Below, piece by piece: positions 35,837 through 48,037 of a stretch of 64,000 nt of DNA (position 1 is its first letter; the number at the start of each line of letters is the position of its first letter). The stretch covers positions 248,001 to 312,000 of the forward strand of contig NW_026705576.1 of the NCBI RefSeq assembly GCF_029867415.1, read 5' to 3'. The translations under genes were made by a program, and so were the position numbers. The notes beneath the pieces were generated by a model. The model had not been told where the DNA came from. It was given only the letters and a program-made list of their open reading frames with translations, and did not search any database. This DNA comes from Vicia villosa (taxonomy: Eukaryota > Streptophyta > Magnoliopsida > Fabales > Fabaceae).

Positions 35837-37218
35837 TGTCATACCCCAAAATTTGCCCTCCTCTTTTCATCTTCAATGACTCAAGGTTCAAGGGTTTATT
35901 CAAGCAACATTCTCCTAATCGAGGGTCTCCTAAATTAGGGTTTGCATTTTTATCAAAGGAGTTTGAATCTTTAAGTCCTCAAATGTATCTCAAGGTGTCT
36001 CATATGTCTCAAGGTATCTCCATGTCAATTATCATGCTTCAATCCCAAGGATTTCTTATTCAAATGGTCAGATGATCCATAGTCGACTAGTCTGACCTAA
36101 GAGTCAACTATGGTCAGAGTATAGTAAAAACTCATGACTTTTGGTAAACATTAAGTATTTGAGGTTATAACCATCATTTGATAAAAGGTTGATCATGACC
36201 CATTAATAAAAACTCAGAAATGAACAAAGTCAAAAGGTTCAAATTAGGGTTTTTTATAGGAGAAAGTCAACTCAACTTTGACTGGTCATAACTTTCACAT
36301 GGAGTATCAAAAATTTCCCAACCAAAGCCTATTTTGAAGGAAATTGGATTCTCTACAACTTTGTCTCTCACAAGCCAAGGCTAGAAATGCTTCATTTGAG
36401 AGATATGGTACAAAAGATTATAGGTCCTTTTCAAAAGTCAACCAAAAACAGTTTTGTGTCAAAGGCCATATCATCAAGATAAAATATCCAAACGAAAATT
36501 ATGTTCCAAAGTGGCTTGTAGAGGACATCTTAAGGTTTCCAAAAAAGTCCTATAACTCTTCCATATCATAAAAATTGAGGGAGATATGCCTTGTCAAAGT
36601 TGGTCGATTTCGAATGGAAAATGTGAAGGAAATAAGGTTCAAAATGGATATCTTAACAAATGGGCCTGACTTTTTATAATCCAAACATGCTTATGAGGTC
36701 ACCAAGAATGCCCAAGACCAATGCCACGATTATTTGATTTTTATTATAGTTTTTAGTGAATTTTATTCATTTAAAATACCATTTAAATCAAATAATCAAA
36801 GGAAAATACAAGAGATTTGATTTGGTTTAACTTTCAATCATAATCAATCATCAAAATATGTATTATATCATACCAAATCCGTGCACATGAAGATTGGATA
36901 GAAATATACAATAATTGGCCAAGTTTAGTAAGTTTTGAATAAAAAATATTCCTCCTTCAATCAAGGAACCAATCAACCAAATCATTGGATTTTCTTCAAG
37001 AATTGTTGACCTATTCACTTGCATATAAATATGTGAAGATATTCAGAAGGAAGGGGAGGATTGGCTGCCTCCAAGACCAACACGAAAAGCTTCAAAAGGT
37101 GGAGGAAAAGTGATTTTCGGAGGGGATGATTGAGACTAATTCAAGAACTGCTATGGATCCAAACACATTCCTAATTATATATAATCTTTAACATATTATC
37201 TTAACAGCGTAAGGAAAC

Positions 37219-37279
37219 TGGCGTAGTGGAAGAGGAGACGGCTAAAAGGCTTTCATGCACAAGGGCAGGGGTTCGATCC
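37219..37279 (+). other. tRNA-like Pol III A and B boxes, split by the LARD insertion
   Basis: TGGCGTAGTGG at 37219-37229 fits the internal A box consensus. GGTTCGATCC at 37270-37279, continuing with C at 42261, fits the B box. Flanking bases can form a seven-pair acceptor-like stem (GCGTAAG near 37208 with CTTGCGC near 42267, one G-T pair). The T stem is not canonical. It may be a tRNA-derived SINE head or a tRNA-like segment that belongs to the LTR. The LARD inserted exactly in the B box. Confidence 0.4.
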
Positions 37280-38694
37280 TGATAAGTGCCAAAATGTACT
37301 TATTTTGTGTATGTAAATAATGGCACTTATCGATACTTTTGTTAATACCGTTTGAATAATTCCCCGTTTTGTGTATAAATACGTATACTTTGTGAATAAT
37401 TGTATTTTCATATACTTTTATACCATTTGATAGTTTTTCCTTTGTTTTTATAGGTATTCATGCTTATTGGAGCCTTGAGGAAAAAAGTGTCAAAGGCACG
37501 GCTTCGATTTCGCAATTTTGGTGAAAGCCCGCTTAGCCACCGTCAAGCGGACTTCCAAAGACTCAAACTAAGGATGACCAAAATCATCATTTTGGTTTCC
37601 ATTCATTCATTATTGGATAGAGCATTGAATAAGCTTTCCAACGCTTCGAACCGGGCGCAATTCGGAGTTACGGTTCTCGAGTTATGGCGAAAACAAAATC
37701 TGATTTTTAGCAGACTCCGCTAAGCGGAGGGGGTCCGCTGAGCGGAGCTCCAGCGGAGCAAATCAGCGTCTGGATGCAATTTTGAGTCCGCTGAGCGGAG
37801 GGGGTCCGCTAAGCGGACCTGCTAAGACAACAGCTCGTTAAAAGGGGTCAAAATCACATTTTTAGGTCATGGTTTGGGGTATTTGTTCCCAACTCCATCA
37901 ACCTTCATTCTTAGGGTAGATTAGCTTAGAAAACAACTTCGGAGGTTGCATTTGGATGATCGGGGGTGGATTGAGCGTCGAACGGAGCTGACAAACTGGG
38001 AGATTTTCGGTTCATTTCTCTTCTTCTTTGTGTATTTATCTTTGGTTGGGTTTTGTTTGTGTATTTACTTGAATCTTATGTATATTTACCGATTATAATG
38101 TTATGTTTAACTTGCTTTACAAATCTGTGTTGATGTTGTTCTGGATTTTTGCTCTGTGCTGGGGATTTGGGTTGCTTTAGAGATAAACTTCTTGAATCCT
38201 TATCCAGGATGATTATCTGTTGGTTCTGAACTCTAGAGATAGATTTAGAGCTAGCATTCACTGTGGGTATCTGTACTTAATGCTTTCGTGTTTGAGCAGC
38301 GCGCGAGAGATCGCCGACGCGAGAACACGGATGTTCTCGTGACTTCGCGTTAGAGATAACCTTAGTTGTGAGATAATCTCGTTTGTGCTCCAGAGATGGA
38401 CGCTTATGTGAGAGATACGTGATGACATAGATGAGTATCGTAGGTTGAGTATAACGGGTTGGTAAGTGTATGTTTTCGAAGAGTGAATATATTTACATTC
38501 CTGATAAGTTATTTCTCTTCTAAGAATGTGTTTATTCTTTTCTTGTCTATATCTTTGTTTACTTTTTGCTCATTCAAACCCAAGCTCGAAATCATAGAAA
38601 CTGTTGAATGGCATCTCTCCATCTCTGTGGACGATAATTCCCGGATCAATATTTCCAAATCTTTTTTGTTGCTTGCCCTGTACTGCATTCAACA
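37280..38694 (+). repeat. LARD 5' LTR
   Basis: Starts TGATAAGTGCC and ends TTCAACA. It contains several palindromes of the form CCGCT(A/G)AGCGG around 37726-37825. Bases 37483 (A), 37997 (T) and 38387 (G) differ from the 3' LTR. An 87-codon open frame from 37460 is also present in the other LTR. Confidence 0.95.
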
Positions 38695-38697
38695 AAA

Positions 38698-38715
38698 TGG
38701 CGCCGTTGCCGGGGA
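38698..38715 (+). promoter_or_regulatory. LARD primer binding site (tRNA-Asp type)
   Basis: TGGCGCCGTTGCCGGGGA starts three bases after the 5' LTR. This is the primer site typical of Athila/Calypso-type elements. Confidence 0.85.
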
Positions 38716-40840
38716 TGGTTGTTGAATTGCATCGCAATAGTTTTCGTGGTTTTGAGCTTTGTATATATCGTATATATTATATAGTTTCACTTGTATATAT
38801 ATTTACTTGTACATGTTTACTTGTTTATGTTCACCATATAAGTTTACTTGTATATGTTACATATAAGTATACTTTTATTGGTGAATGTTGGTGAAACATG
38901 TTGATCTCGGATGAGCTCTTTAATAACAAATCTTCACTTTTCAACTTGTGAATCCAACATTCACCAATTTTCTCTTTTTGTATGATAATAGTTGTTTGTG
39001 TTCCATACTTGTGCATATGTGTTTGTTTGTGGATATAGTTGTATACTTTCGTTTAATCATTGTATATATTTGTACTGTAACATTTGTTAAGTGGTTGGTT
39101 AGGACACTTTCTTTAGGCTTGTGCGGTGAGACGTCACCATGGCATGGCGGAAGGAAGCTACTTTCCAAACACCGAAACAATAAAGGCGTCGAGCTAACGA
39201 CGTAAAACAAGCGCTTGTTGGGAGGCACCCCAACGGTTGTAAAGTTTTGTTATTTTTATGTTTAAGAGGAATTTAGGTGAAGTGGTGTGTGATTGGAATA
39301 GCTGGTGCAATTCTGATTTTTCTGAGTTCTGATGTGCCCGCTAAGCGAGCTCAGCTCCGCTAAGCGAGCATAGCAGAATTTTGTTTTTTTGCTCTGTACC
39401 AGTGGGGTTCCTATTCCACTTGGTTCACTCCTTTTTCCCACTCTCACCAAGGCTAATTAATAGTATATATTAGTTTTGTTTTTCTAATTCTTGTGTTGGT
39501 TGTTTGTATTCAAATTTTGTTCGGTAATTCGAAGATTTTTGAGGTGATTTTCCAAAGCTTGTGTTTCAACTTGCGGATGTATGGTAGGATATTGTTTTTG
39601 AAGTTGTATCATTCAAGGTACTCATTTATCGATTTCTATAGCATAACATGTTTAGGAAACTTTTCATTTGTACAATTACCATACCATTCATTCTTTTGCA
39701 TTACTTGCTTATTGATTGAATCACTTTAGTTCCCAAACCATAAATGTGAGGAAGCTTTCCATTGTTCACATATGCTGGAGGCCACAATCTTTGTTTTAAC
39801 TGGATTTTATTATGCTTAATCTTTTGTTTATGTTGATTTTATGAAAGCATGAAAAGGATCAAGGCATTTTGTTTCATTTTGAGCACAACCACCATAACCA
39901 AATAGTCAATTCACCTTGCGAGTGTGTGATCATTTGTTAACCCTTTTGAGCCTTTTTGTCAATATCCATGTTGTTTTTGCTAAATGCTTATCTTTGAGTG
40001 TTTAGTTCTCATTTTTGCATGGATGATTGATTCTTTGTTTTCTTGAACCCTCAACCATGACTTTTGGTATGAATTTTTACCTTGCCTTAGAAGTAGGGAG
40101 TATTCACATGATGATGTGGTTGAATTCAAGTTGGGGAGAAATGGTTGCTACTTATTTGGTTGTTGCTATGAGGTTGAAAAGAAAGAAAAAAAATGAAAAG
40201 AAAAAAAAAGAAAAAAAATGTGAAAAAGTTTTGAAAAAGAAAAGAGAAGTGAATAATTGTGCTAATAAGTATTGTGATTGGTTTGAGAAACTTATGGTTA
40301 AGGAAAAAGTTTAATCGAGATTTTGTTGTTTGAATCTCTGGTGGATTGATCACTCCCTTAGGTTTAGGCAAGTTTTTGTTTCGATTAGCCTTAGGACATA
40401 TCCCTTGTTTGTTAACCAAGCCACATTACAACCTTGAAAAGCCCTTGTGATTCTTGCTTTTGTATCTTCAATGTAATTTTTGGATGAATGCATAATTTAA
40501 TCTTTTGTTTGCAAGATTGTTGGATGAGTGTTAAAAGTCCTTCACCTTTGTGTGTTCTTCATCCATTGATGAATTTTTGCTAGGTGTGATTCATGATGTG
40601 AGCATGTATTGTGTTAGAATGTTTTGTATGCTTTTTGTACTTAAGATTCGTTTCGTTTGCATGTTGTCGTTGTAGGATAGTGGTAAGTATTTACTTTGTT
40701 TATACGTTTTTGTATTAAACCATACATTTGTTTTTGTTTTCAAAACTTGTTGATTCACAATTCTTTGGTTTATTACTTTTGATTCTTTGATTTATTTGAC
40801 ATTGTTTGAGGACAAACAAAGTTTCAAGTTGGGGAGAGTT
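38716..40840 (+). other. LARD interior, non-coding
   Basis: No retroviral-type domain is found on either strand. Visible landmarks are two CCGCTAAGCG-type motifs near 39340-39370, a conserved-looking block at about 39115-39240 (GCTAACGACG; CAAGCGCTTGTTGGGAGGC), a Lys-rich 95-codon frame across an A-rich run (40027-40314) that is probably not a gene, and the purine tract AAGTTGGGGAGAGTT just before the 3' LTR. Confidence 0.75.
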
Positions 40841-42255
40841 TGATAAGTGCCAAAATGTACTTATTTTGTGTATGTAAATAATGGCACTTATCGATACTTT
40901 TGTTAATACCGTTTGAATAATTCCCCGTTTTGTGTATAAATACGTATACTTTGTGAATAATTGTATTTTCATATACTTTTATACCATTTGATAGTTTTTC
41001 CTTTGTTTTTATAGGTATTCATGCTTATTGGAGCCTTGAGGAATAAAGTGTCAAAGGCACGGCTTCGATTTCGCAATTTTGGTGAAAGCCCGCTTAGCCA
41101 CCGTCAAGCGGACTTCCAAAGACTCAAACTAAGGATGACCAAAATCATCATTTTGGTTTCCATTCATTCATTATTGGATAGAGCATTGAATAAGCTTTCC
41201 AACGCTTCGAACCGGGCGCAATTCGGAGTTACGGTTCTCGAGTTATGGCGAAAACAAAATCTGATTTTTAGCAGACTCCGCTAAGCGGAGGGGGTCCGCT
41301 GAGCGGAGCTCCAGCGGAGCAAATCAGCGTCTGGATGCAATTTTGAGTCCGCTGAGCGGAGGGGGTCCGCTAAGCGGACCTGCTAAGACAACAGCTCGTT
41401 AAAAGGGGTCAAAATCACATTTTTAGGTCATGGTTTGGGGTATTTGTTCCCAACTCCATCAACCTTCATTCTTAGGGTAGATTAGCTTAGAAAACAACTT
41501 CGGAGGTTGCATTTGGATGATCGGGGGTGGATTGAGCGTCGAACGGAGCTGACAAACCGGGAGATTTTCGGTTCATTTCTCTTCTTCTTTGTGTATTTAT
41601 CTTTGGTTGGGTTTTGTTTGTGTATTTACTTGAATCTTATGTATATTTACCGATTATAATGTTATGTTTAACTTGCTTTACAAATCTGTGTTGATGTTGT
41701 TCTGGATTTTTGCTCTGTGCTGGGGATTTGGGTTGCTTTAGAGATAAACTTCTTGAATCCTTATCCAGGATGATTATCTGTTGGTTCTGAACTCTAGAGA
41801 TAGATTTAGAGCTAGCATTCACTGTGGGTATCTGTACTTAATGCTTTCGTGTTTGAGCAGCGCGCGAGAGATCGCCGACGCGAGAACACGGATGTTCTCG
41901 TGACTTCGCGTTAGAGATAACCTTAGTTGTGAGATAATCTCGTTTGTCCTCCAGAGATGGACGCTTATGTGAGAGATACGTGATGACATAGATGAGTATC
42001 GTAGGTTGAGTATAACGGGTTGGTAAGTGTATGTTTTCGAAGAGTGAATATATTTACATTCCTGATAAGTTATTTCTCTTCTAAGAATGTGTTTATTCTT
42101 TTCTTGTCTATATCTTTGTTTACTTTTTGCTCATTCAAACCCAAGCTCGAAATCATAGAAACTGTTGAATGGCATCTCTCCATCTCTGTGGACGATAATT
42201 CCCGGATCAATATTTCCAAATCTTTTTTGTTGCTTGCCCTGTACTCGCATCAACA
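40841..42255 (+). repeat. LARD 3' LTR
   Basis: 1415 bp, starting TGATAAGTGCC and ending ATCAACA, nearly identical to the 5' LTR. Differences: T at 41044, C at 41558 and C at 41948, plus a few bases in the last 16. Confidence 0.95.
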
Positions 42256-42260
42256 GATCC

Positions 42261-43114
42261 CTGCCTCTTGCGCGCTTTTTTCTAATATTTCTTTGCTTGT
42301 TTTCAGATGCAGATCCAGTACTTTGGTCCTCACACGCTTACGACGCGCTCTCGCATATCCATCATTGGATCTCCCCACCACCAGATCCAACATACCAGAA
42401 TTGCGAGTCTACCATGGATATCCCAGCATGCGCTACATACAATCACAACCAGGTTTTTCTAGACATTTTTTTATTGTATTTTACTATTTATTTAGGTTAA
42501 ATATTAGATAATTAGGGTTAGTTTAATTAATTTATTTAATTAGAATTAAAATAATAAAAATTAGGATTAGTTAGTGACTAGGGTTAGGATTTTTCCCGAT
42601 TATCTCGATTATTTGATTTAATTTATTTTAATCAACTTTAGTTATAAAAATCACTAAAACCCTAGGAAAGTTTATTAATGCATTAGGGTTTGCCCAACCC
42701 CATTGACTATTTGGCAAAGCATTAACTCTCATTCGACTGGTTCTTGGCTAATTTTCTCCTCGATCCGATTATATCTAATAGTCGCATTGGCGGGATATTA
42801 AAAGCTATAAAATACAATAATGAAATTCGTTATCGCGTAATAAACAAACCTATTGATTATGAGGGATAACGATAAAGTAATAATTATTTAAAATACACTT
42901 TATTTGCTGTTCGTGACGATCGAATCTATCGGTCAAAATGGTTAGCAATACCTTATCGCATCCGTTAACTATAATGATCAAATCTATTGATCATCACAAC
43001 TAACGGAAACACATCAAATCAGGGTTGTACGCCCAAATCTTAAAACACTCCTTCAAACTACGAATTTTCATCCCTTCGATAAGGCAATTCAAAATGCCTT
43101 GCAAATCATAAACT
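42261..43114. other. Ogre-like LTR, middle piece
   Basis: Non-coding LTR sequence between the LARD and the SIRE element, ending with the SIRE target site AAACT (43110-43114). No open frame of note. Confidence 0.65.
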
Positions 43115-44146
43115 TGTTAGAACAAGAATTGTTCTGATCAATATTCTTAGTTTTGATGATAACATGTATATGAATTTTGCTTAAGACAATGTGGTACTCT
43201 AATCCTATGCAATTTCCATTTCAGGAAATATATGAAGAGTATGCACAAAAGAACATCAGAACATGCTCTGGCAAGACATCAGAAGATGGTCAAGCAGAAT
43301 CAGAACATGGTCTATTGAAGCATCAGAAGAACTTGAGATCAGAAGCAGAAGCGCTAAAGTTCTCATGGTATCACGCTTGAAGCACTTCAAAGTCAGAAGA
43401 CAAGAAGATGCTCTGCACCAAGCTGTTTGACTCTGATATATTCAAACATTGTATCTACAAAGATCAGATCAGAAGCAAGTACAAGATGCCAGGCTACGCT
43501 GATTGACAAAAGGAACGTTAGAATCTATTAAAGGCAAAGTCAGTTAAAGCAGGAAAAGCAAGGCTCGAGGTAGTTGACAAAAGAGTGAAACATTAAATGC
43601 AATGTTGTACGGATCACGCAACGCATTAAATGCTCCCAACGGTCATCTTCTCAAAACGCCTATAAATAGAAGTTCTGATGAGAAGCTGAATACAATACTC
43701 TACGCAAACATACAGAAAGGCTGTCAAAGTGAAAAGCTCTCAAAACTTCATCTTCATCCTCACTTCATTACTGTTGTAATATCTTAGTGAGATTAAGCTT
43801 AAACTTAAGAGAAATATCACAGTTATGATTATAGCTTTTTAAGAAGCATTGTAATACTCTTGTAAGAATTTTTTTACATTAATTTGTAAAAGGTTCCTAG
43901 AGTGATCAAGGTGTGATCAGAATACTCTAGAAGACTTAGAAGGTATCTAAGTGGAAAACCATTGTAATCAAGGTTGATTAGTGGATTAAATCCTCAGGTG
44001 AGGTAATTCACTCTAAGGGGGTGGACTGGAGTAGTTTCGTTAACAAAAAACCAGGATAAAAATCATTGTGCAAATGTTTTTATCTTAAGAGTTTTTAAAG
44101 TCGCACTTATTCAAACCCCCCTTTCTAAGTGTTTTTCTATCCTTCA
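43115..44146 (+). repeat. SIRE-type 5' LTR
   Basis: 1032 bp. It lacks a segment of about 39 bp that the 3' LTR carries at about 52108-52146. A TATA-like CTATAAATAG lies near 43661, about where an LTR promoter would be expected. Confidence 0.92.
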
Positions 44147-44148
44147 AT

Positions 44149-44160
44149 TGGCATCAGAGC
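44149..44160 (+). promoter_or_regulatory. SIRE-type primer binding site
   Basis: TGGCATCAGAGC lies two bases after the 5' LTR. It is the initiator-tRNA-Met site with one mismatch from the common TGGTATCAGAGC. Confidence 0.8.
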
Positions 44161-44230
44161 GCCGGTTCTAAGGTGCAAGCACTTAACCGTGTTTAGAAAA
44201 GATTCAGGAAGAGAAAAACGTTAAGTCAAG

Positions 44231-46155
44231 ATGGTTGAAACTCCACCACCTACATCTACATCTGACTCTGCTGAGAAACACAATGGAAATGGTAATAATG
44301 GTTACACTAGACCACCAGTATTCGATGGTGAAAACTTTGAATATTGGAAAGATAAACTTGAAAGTTACTTTCTTGGTTTAGATGGCGACTTATGGGATCT
44401 TCTTGTGGATGGTTACAAACATCCAGTGAAAGCTAGAGGAGTAAAGCTTACAAGACAAGAAATGAGTGATGACCAAAAGAAAGAATTCAAAAATCATCAC
44501 AAGCGTAGGACTGTTTTGCTGAATGCTATCTCTCATGCTGAATATGGGAAGATATCTAACAGGGGAACTGCCTATGACATATATGAATCATTGAAAATGA
44601 CTCATGAGGGAAATGCCCAAGTCAAGGAGACTAAAGCTCTTGCCTTGATCCACAAATATGAAGCCTTCAAGATGGAGGATGATGAAAACATTGAGAAGAT
44701 GTTCTCAAGATTTCAAATGCTAACTGCTGGATTGAGAGTTCTTGACAAGGGATATACTAAAGCTGATCATGTCAAGAAGATCATCAGAAGCTTGCCCAGA
44801 AGATGGGGCCCAATGGTGACTGCATTCAAGATAGCAAAGGATCTGAATGAAGTCTCTTTGGAAGAGCTGGTCAATGCCCTGAGGAGTCATGAAATAGAGC
44901 TGGATGCTAATGAACCTCAGAAGAAAGGTAAGTCTATTGCATTAAAATATAATTATAAAAATGTACTAACGCATTTCAGGCTGAAGAAGAAGATTCTGAA
45001 GAATCAGAATCAGAAGAAGAAGATGAACTGTCCATGATCTCCAGAAGGGTAAACCAACTCTGGAAGAGCAAACACAGGAAGTTCAAGAACTTCAAAAGTT
45101 CTAAGAAGCTTGAAAAAGGAGAATCTTCTGGAAGCAGAAGATATGACAAGAAGAAGGTCACTTGCTTTGAGTGCAATGAGCCAGGTCACTACAAGAGTGA
45201 GTGTCCAAAGCTTCAGAAGGAGAAGCCCAAGAAGAAGTTTCATAAGAAGAAGGGTCTTATGGCAACTTGGGATGATTCAGATTCATCAGAATCAGAATCA
45301 GACTCTGAAGGCGAGGAGGAAAACATTGCACTGATGGCCACAGTTGATGATGGATCAGAATCTACATCAGAATCAGATTCTGAAGAGGTATTTTCTGAAC
45401 TACCTAGAGAAGAGTTAGTTTCCAGTTTAACAGAACTTGTGGAACTCAAGGCGCATCTTAGTATCAAATACAAAAAGCTGAAAAAGCTATTTGATTCTGA
45501 AACTAAGAAGCTGGAAGTGGAAAATTCTGAACTGAAGGAAAAAGTTTTAAAATTATCCAAAGATATTGGATCTCCTTCTGACTCAGAAAAGTCCATTCCT
45601 AGTCTGAACCATATTCTGAAAGAATATGACTTGAGCTTTAGAAAGTTCCTATCTAGAAGTATTGGCAGAAGACATCTTGCTTCTATGATATATGCTGTTT
45701 CTGGAAACAAGAGAGTTGGCATTGGCTATGAGGGTGATACCCCACACAAACTTGAACTTGTAGATGATATGAAAATCACATACAAGCCTTTGTATGATCA
45801 GTTCAAGTATGGCCACTCACATGATATTAGGCTCACTTCACATGCCAAAAGCTTTCATGTTACACACACTAAGAAGCATGTGACACAACCTAGAAAATAT
45901 CATGCTGCTAAACCTAAGGAATATCATGTTGTACCTCCTGTTGTTTATCATGCTAAACCCAAGTTCAATCAGAACTTGAGGAAAACTAACAATAAAGGAC
46001 CCAAGAAGTTGTGGGTACCTAAGGAGAAGATAATTTCTGTTGCAGATATCCTTGGCAGCAAAGAAGAAAAAGAAAAGCATGTCATGGTACCTCGACTCTG
46101 GGTGCTCGCGACACATGACGGGAAGAAGGTCTATGTTCCAAGACCTGGTGCTTAA
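44231..46155 (+). pseudogene. SIRE-type gag with a frameshift
   Basis: The N-terminal frame 44231-45037 carries a UBN2/copia gag domain (PPVFDGENFEYWKDKLESYF; later LPRRWGPMVTAFKIAKDLNE). After about residue 235 the reading frame shifts near 44945-44960, and the C-terminal part continues in the frame of 45034-46155. This has one zinc knuckle (CFECNEPGHYKSEC, 45163-45204), Lys-rich and Ser/Glu/Asp-rich stretches and a coiled coil near 45430-45560. A second shift in the A-rich run near 46055-46075 separates it from the protease frame. The role would be capsid formation and RNA packaging. Confidence 0.85.
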
Positions 46156-47626
46156 ATCTGCTGGAGAAGTTAAGTTTGGAGGAGATCAGAAGGGCAAGAT
46201 AATTGGCTCAGGAACCATAAGTACTGGTAACTCTCCTTCTATAACTATTGTTCTTCTGGTAGATGGATTAGCTCATAACTTGTTGTCCATAAGTCAATTA
46301 AGTGACAATGGTTATGACATAATCTTCAATCAAAAGTCTTGCAAGGCTGTAAGTCAGAAGGATGACTCAATCCTATTTACAGGCAAGAGAAAGAACAACA
46401 TTTATAAGATTGATCTTTCTGATCTTAAGAAGCAGAAGATGACTTGTCTTATGTCTGTTAGCGAAGAGCAATGGGTCTGGCACAGAAGATTAGGCCATGC
46501 TAGTTTGAGAAAGATTTCTCAGATTAACAAACTAAATCTGGTCAAAGGGCTCCCAAATCTGAAATATAAATCAGATTCTCTTTGCGAAGCATGTCAGAAA
46601 GGCAAGTTCTCCAAACTTGCATTCAAATCTAAGAATGTTGTCTCTTCCTCTAGGCCACTAGAACTTCTGCACATTGATCTGTTTGGCCCAGTCAAAACAG
46701 CATCTGTCAGAGGGAAGAAATATGGATTAGTCATCGTAGATGATTATAGCCGCTGGACATGGGTAAAGTTCTTAAAACACAAGGATGAGTTTCATTCAGT
46801 GTTCTTTGAATTCTGCACTCAGATTCAATCTGAGAAGGAGTGCAAAATCATAAAGGTCAGAAGTGATCATGGTGGCGAATTTGAGAACAGATTCTTTGAG
46901 GAGTTCTTTAAAGAAAATGGTATTGCCCATGATTTCTCTTGCCCTAGAACTCCACAGCAAAATGGAGTTGTAGAGCGAAAGAATAGGACTCTACAAGAAA
47001 TGGCCAGAACCATGATCAATGAAACCAATATGGCTAAGCATTTCTGGGCAGAAGCAATAAATACTGCATGTTATATTCAGAATAGAATCTCTATAAGACC
47101 TATTCTTAATAAGACTCCTTATGAATTGTGGAAGAACAGAAAGGCCAACATTTCATATTTCCATCCTTTTGGATGTATTTGTTTCATTCTGAATACTAAA
47201 GATCATCTTGGTAAGTTTGATTCTAAGGCACAGAAGTATTTCCTTCTTGGATATTCTGAACGCTCTAAAGACTACAAAGTATACAATACTGAAACATTGG
47301 TTGTAGAAGAATCAATCAATATCAGATTTGATGATAAGCTTGGTCTTGAAAAGCCAAAGCATTTTGAGAATTTTGCAGATTTAGATATTGATATATCAGA
47401 AGCTGAAGAACCAAGAAGCAAAGTATCAGAAACTGAAGATCTCAGAAGCAAAGGATCAGAAGATCAAGTTGCTGCATCTTTAGAGAATCTCAGAATTTCT
47501 GAAGAGCCAACAGTCAGAAGATCTTCTAGACTCACATCTGCTCACTCAGAAGATGCCATTCTTGGAAAGAAGGATGATCCTATCAGAACAAGAGCTTTTC
47601 TGAAGAACAGCAACATGGATTCTTGA
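46040..47626 (+). pseudogene. SIRE-type protease-integrase, reverse transcriptase deleted
   Basis: The 528-codon frame starts inside the A-rich overlap. It shows the aspartic protease motif WYLDSGCSRHMTG near residues 15-28 and the GAG-pre-integrase zinc motif (WHRRLGHASL with a later CEACQKGK) near 147-190. The integrase core follows, with HIDLFGPV, RSDHGGEF and PQQNGVVERKNR carrying the D, D and E catalytic residues (about 210-320). The frame then runs to a stop after AFLKNSNMDS. The reverse transcriptase and RNase H that follow integrase in copia elements are absent. The next 300 bp go straight to non-coding DNA and then the extra reading frame, which implies an internal deletion of several kilobases near 47620. 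Confidence 0.9.
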
Positions 47627-48037
47627 TCAGAATAAGATGATGAGAAGTTCTAACTCTGTCAGAATCAAAAGTGAAAATAAAACAGCTGTCACCAACTGTC
47701 CAGAAGTTGAACACATGTTCACTCTATTTGGACAGGCATGCGTGCAACTGATGAGACGCCGCCCTAGGTAACTGTGCAAATCATTTCAAATTTCATGTTA
47801 TCCCACCTAACGTCATTCATCATTAAATGCACTTGATTTCATTTGATTCTGTAATTGTTCATTCTCATAATTTCATTGCATTCTTTTTCAAATCCGCCTC
47901 TATATATTCATCTCACACCATAACGTTTATTCTTTTACGCATTCATCTTCTCTCTCTTGTTTATGCATTTCTGCAACCTTTTTGCCTTATTTTCTTACCC
48001 TAAAAGAAAGAACCCTAGAAATTTCAGTTGTGCAACT

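Larger units (their letters stand above)
37280..42255 (+). mobile_element. Non-autonomous Athila-like LTR retrotransposon (LARD)
   Basis: Two 1415-bp LTRs (37280-38694 and 40841-42255) flank a 2146-bp interior, with the target duplication GATCC at 37275-37279 and 42256-42260. The LTRs differ at only three clear single bases plus a small difference at the 3' edge, so the insertion is young. The primer site is of the tRNA-Asp type used by Athila-lineage elements, and the interior holds the GCGCTTGTTGGGAGGCACCC block often seen in such elements. No gag, protease, reverse transcriptase or integrase is present, so it must have been copied by proteins supplied in trans. Confidence 0.92.

Noticed and set aside
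37208..37279. A genuine tRNA gene in the Ogre-like LTR.
   Set aside because: The T stem is not canonical, no clear anticodon arm is found, and the B box is split by a 5-kb insertion. Only a tRNA-like segment can be claimed.
37460..37723. An 87-codon frame identical in both LARD LTRs apart from one residue.
   Set aside because: Identity follows from the youth of the LTR pair and is not evidence of selection. No domain is recognisable.
40027..40314. A 95-codon Lys-rich frame in the LARD interior.
   Set aside because: Its second half is an A-rich simple run, and there is no gag-like feature.
44929..44982. A perfect-looking mini-intron (GTAAGT donor, CTAAC branch-like site, TTTCAG acceptor) in the SIRE gag.
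   Set aside because: The bases on both sides and within still read as gag codons once a single-base shift is allowed, and a 50-bp intron would be unusually short. A frameshift is the simpler explanation.
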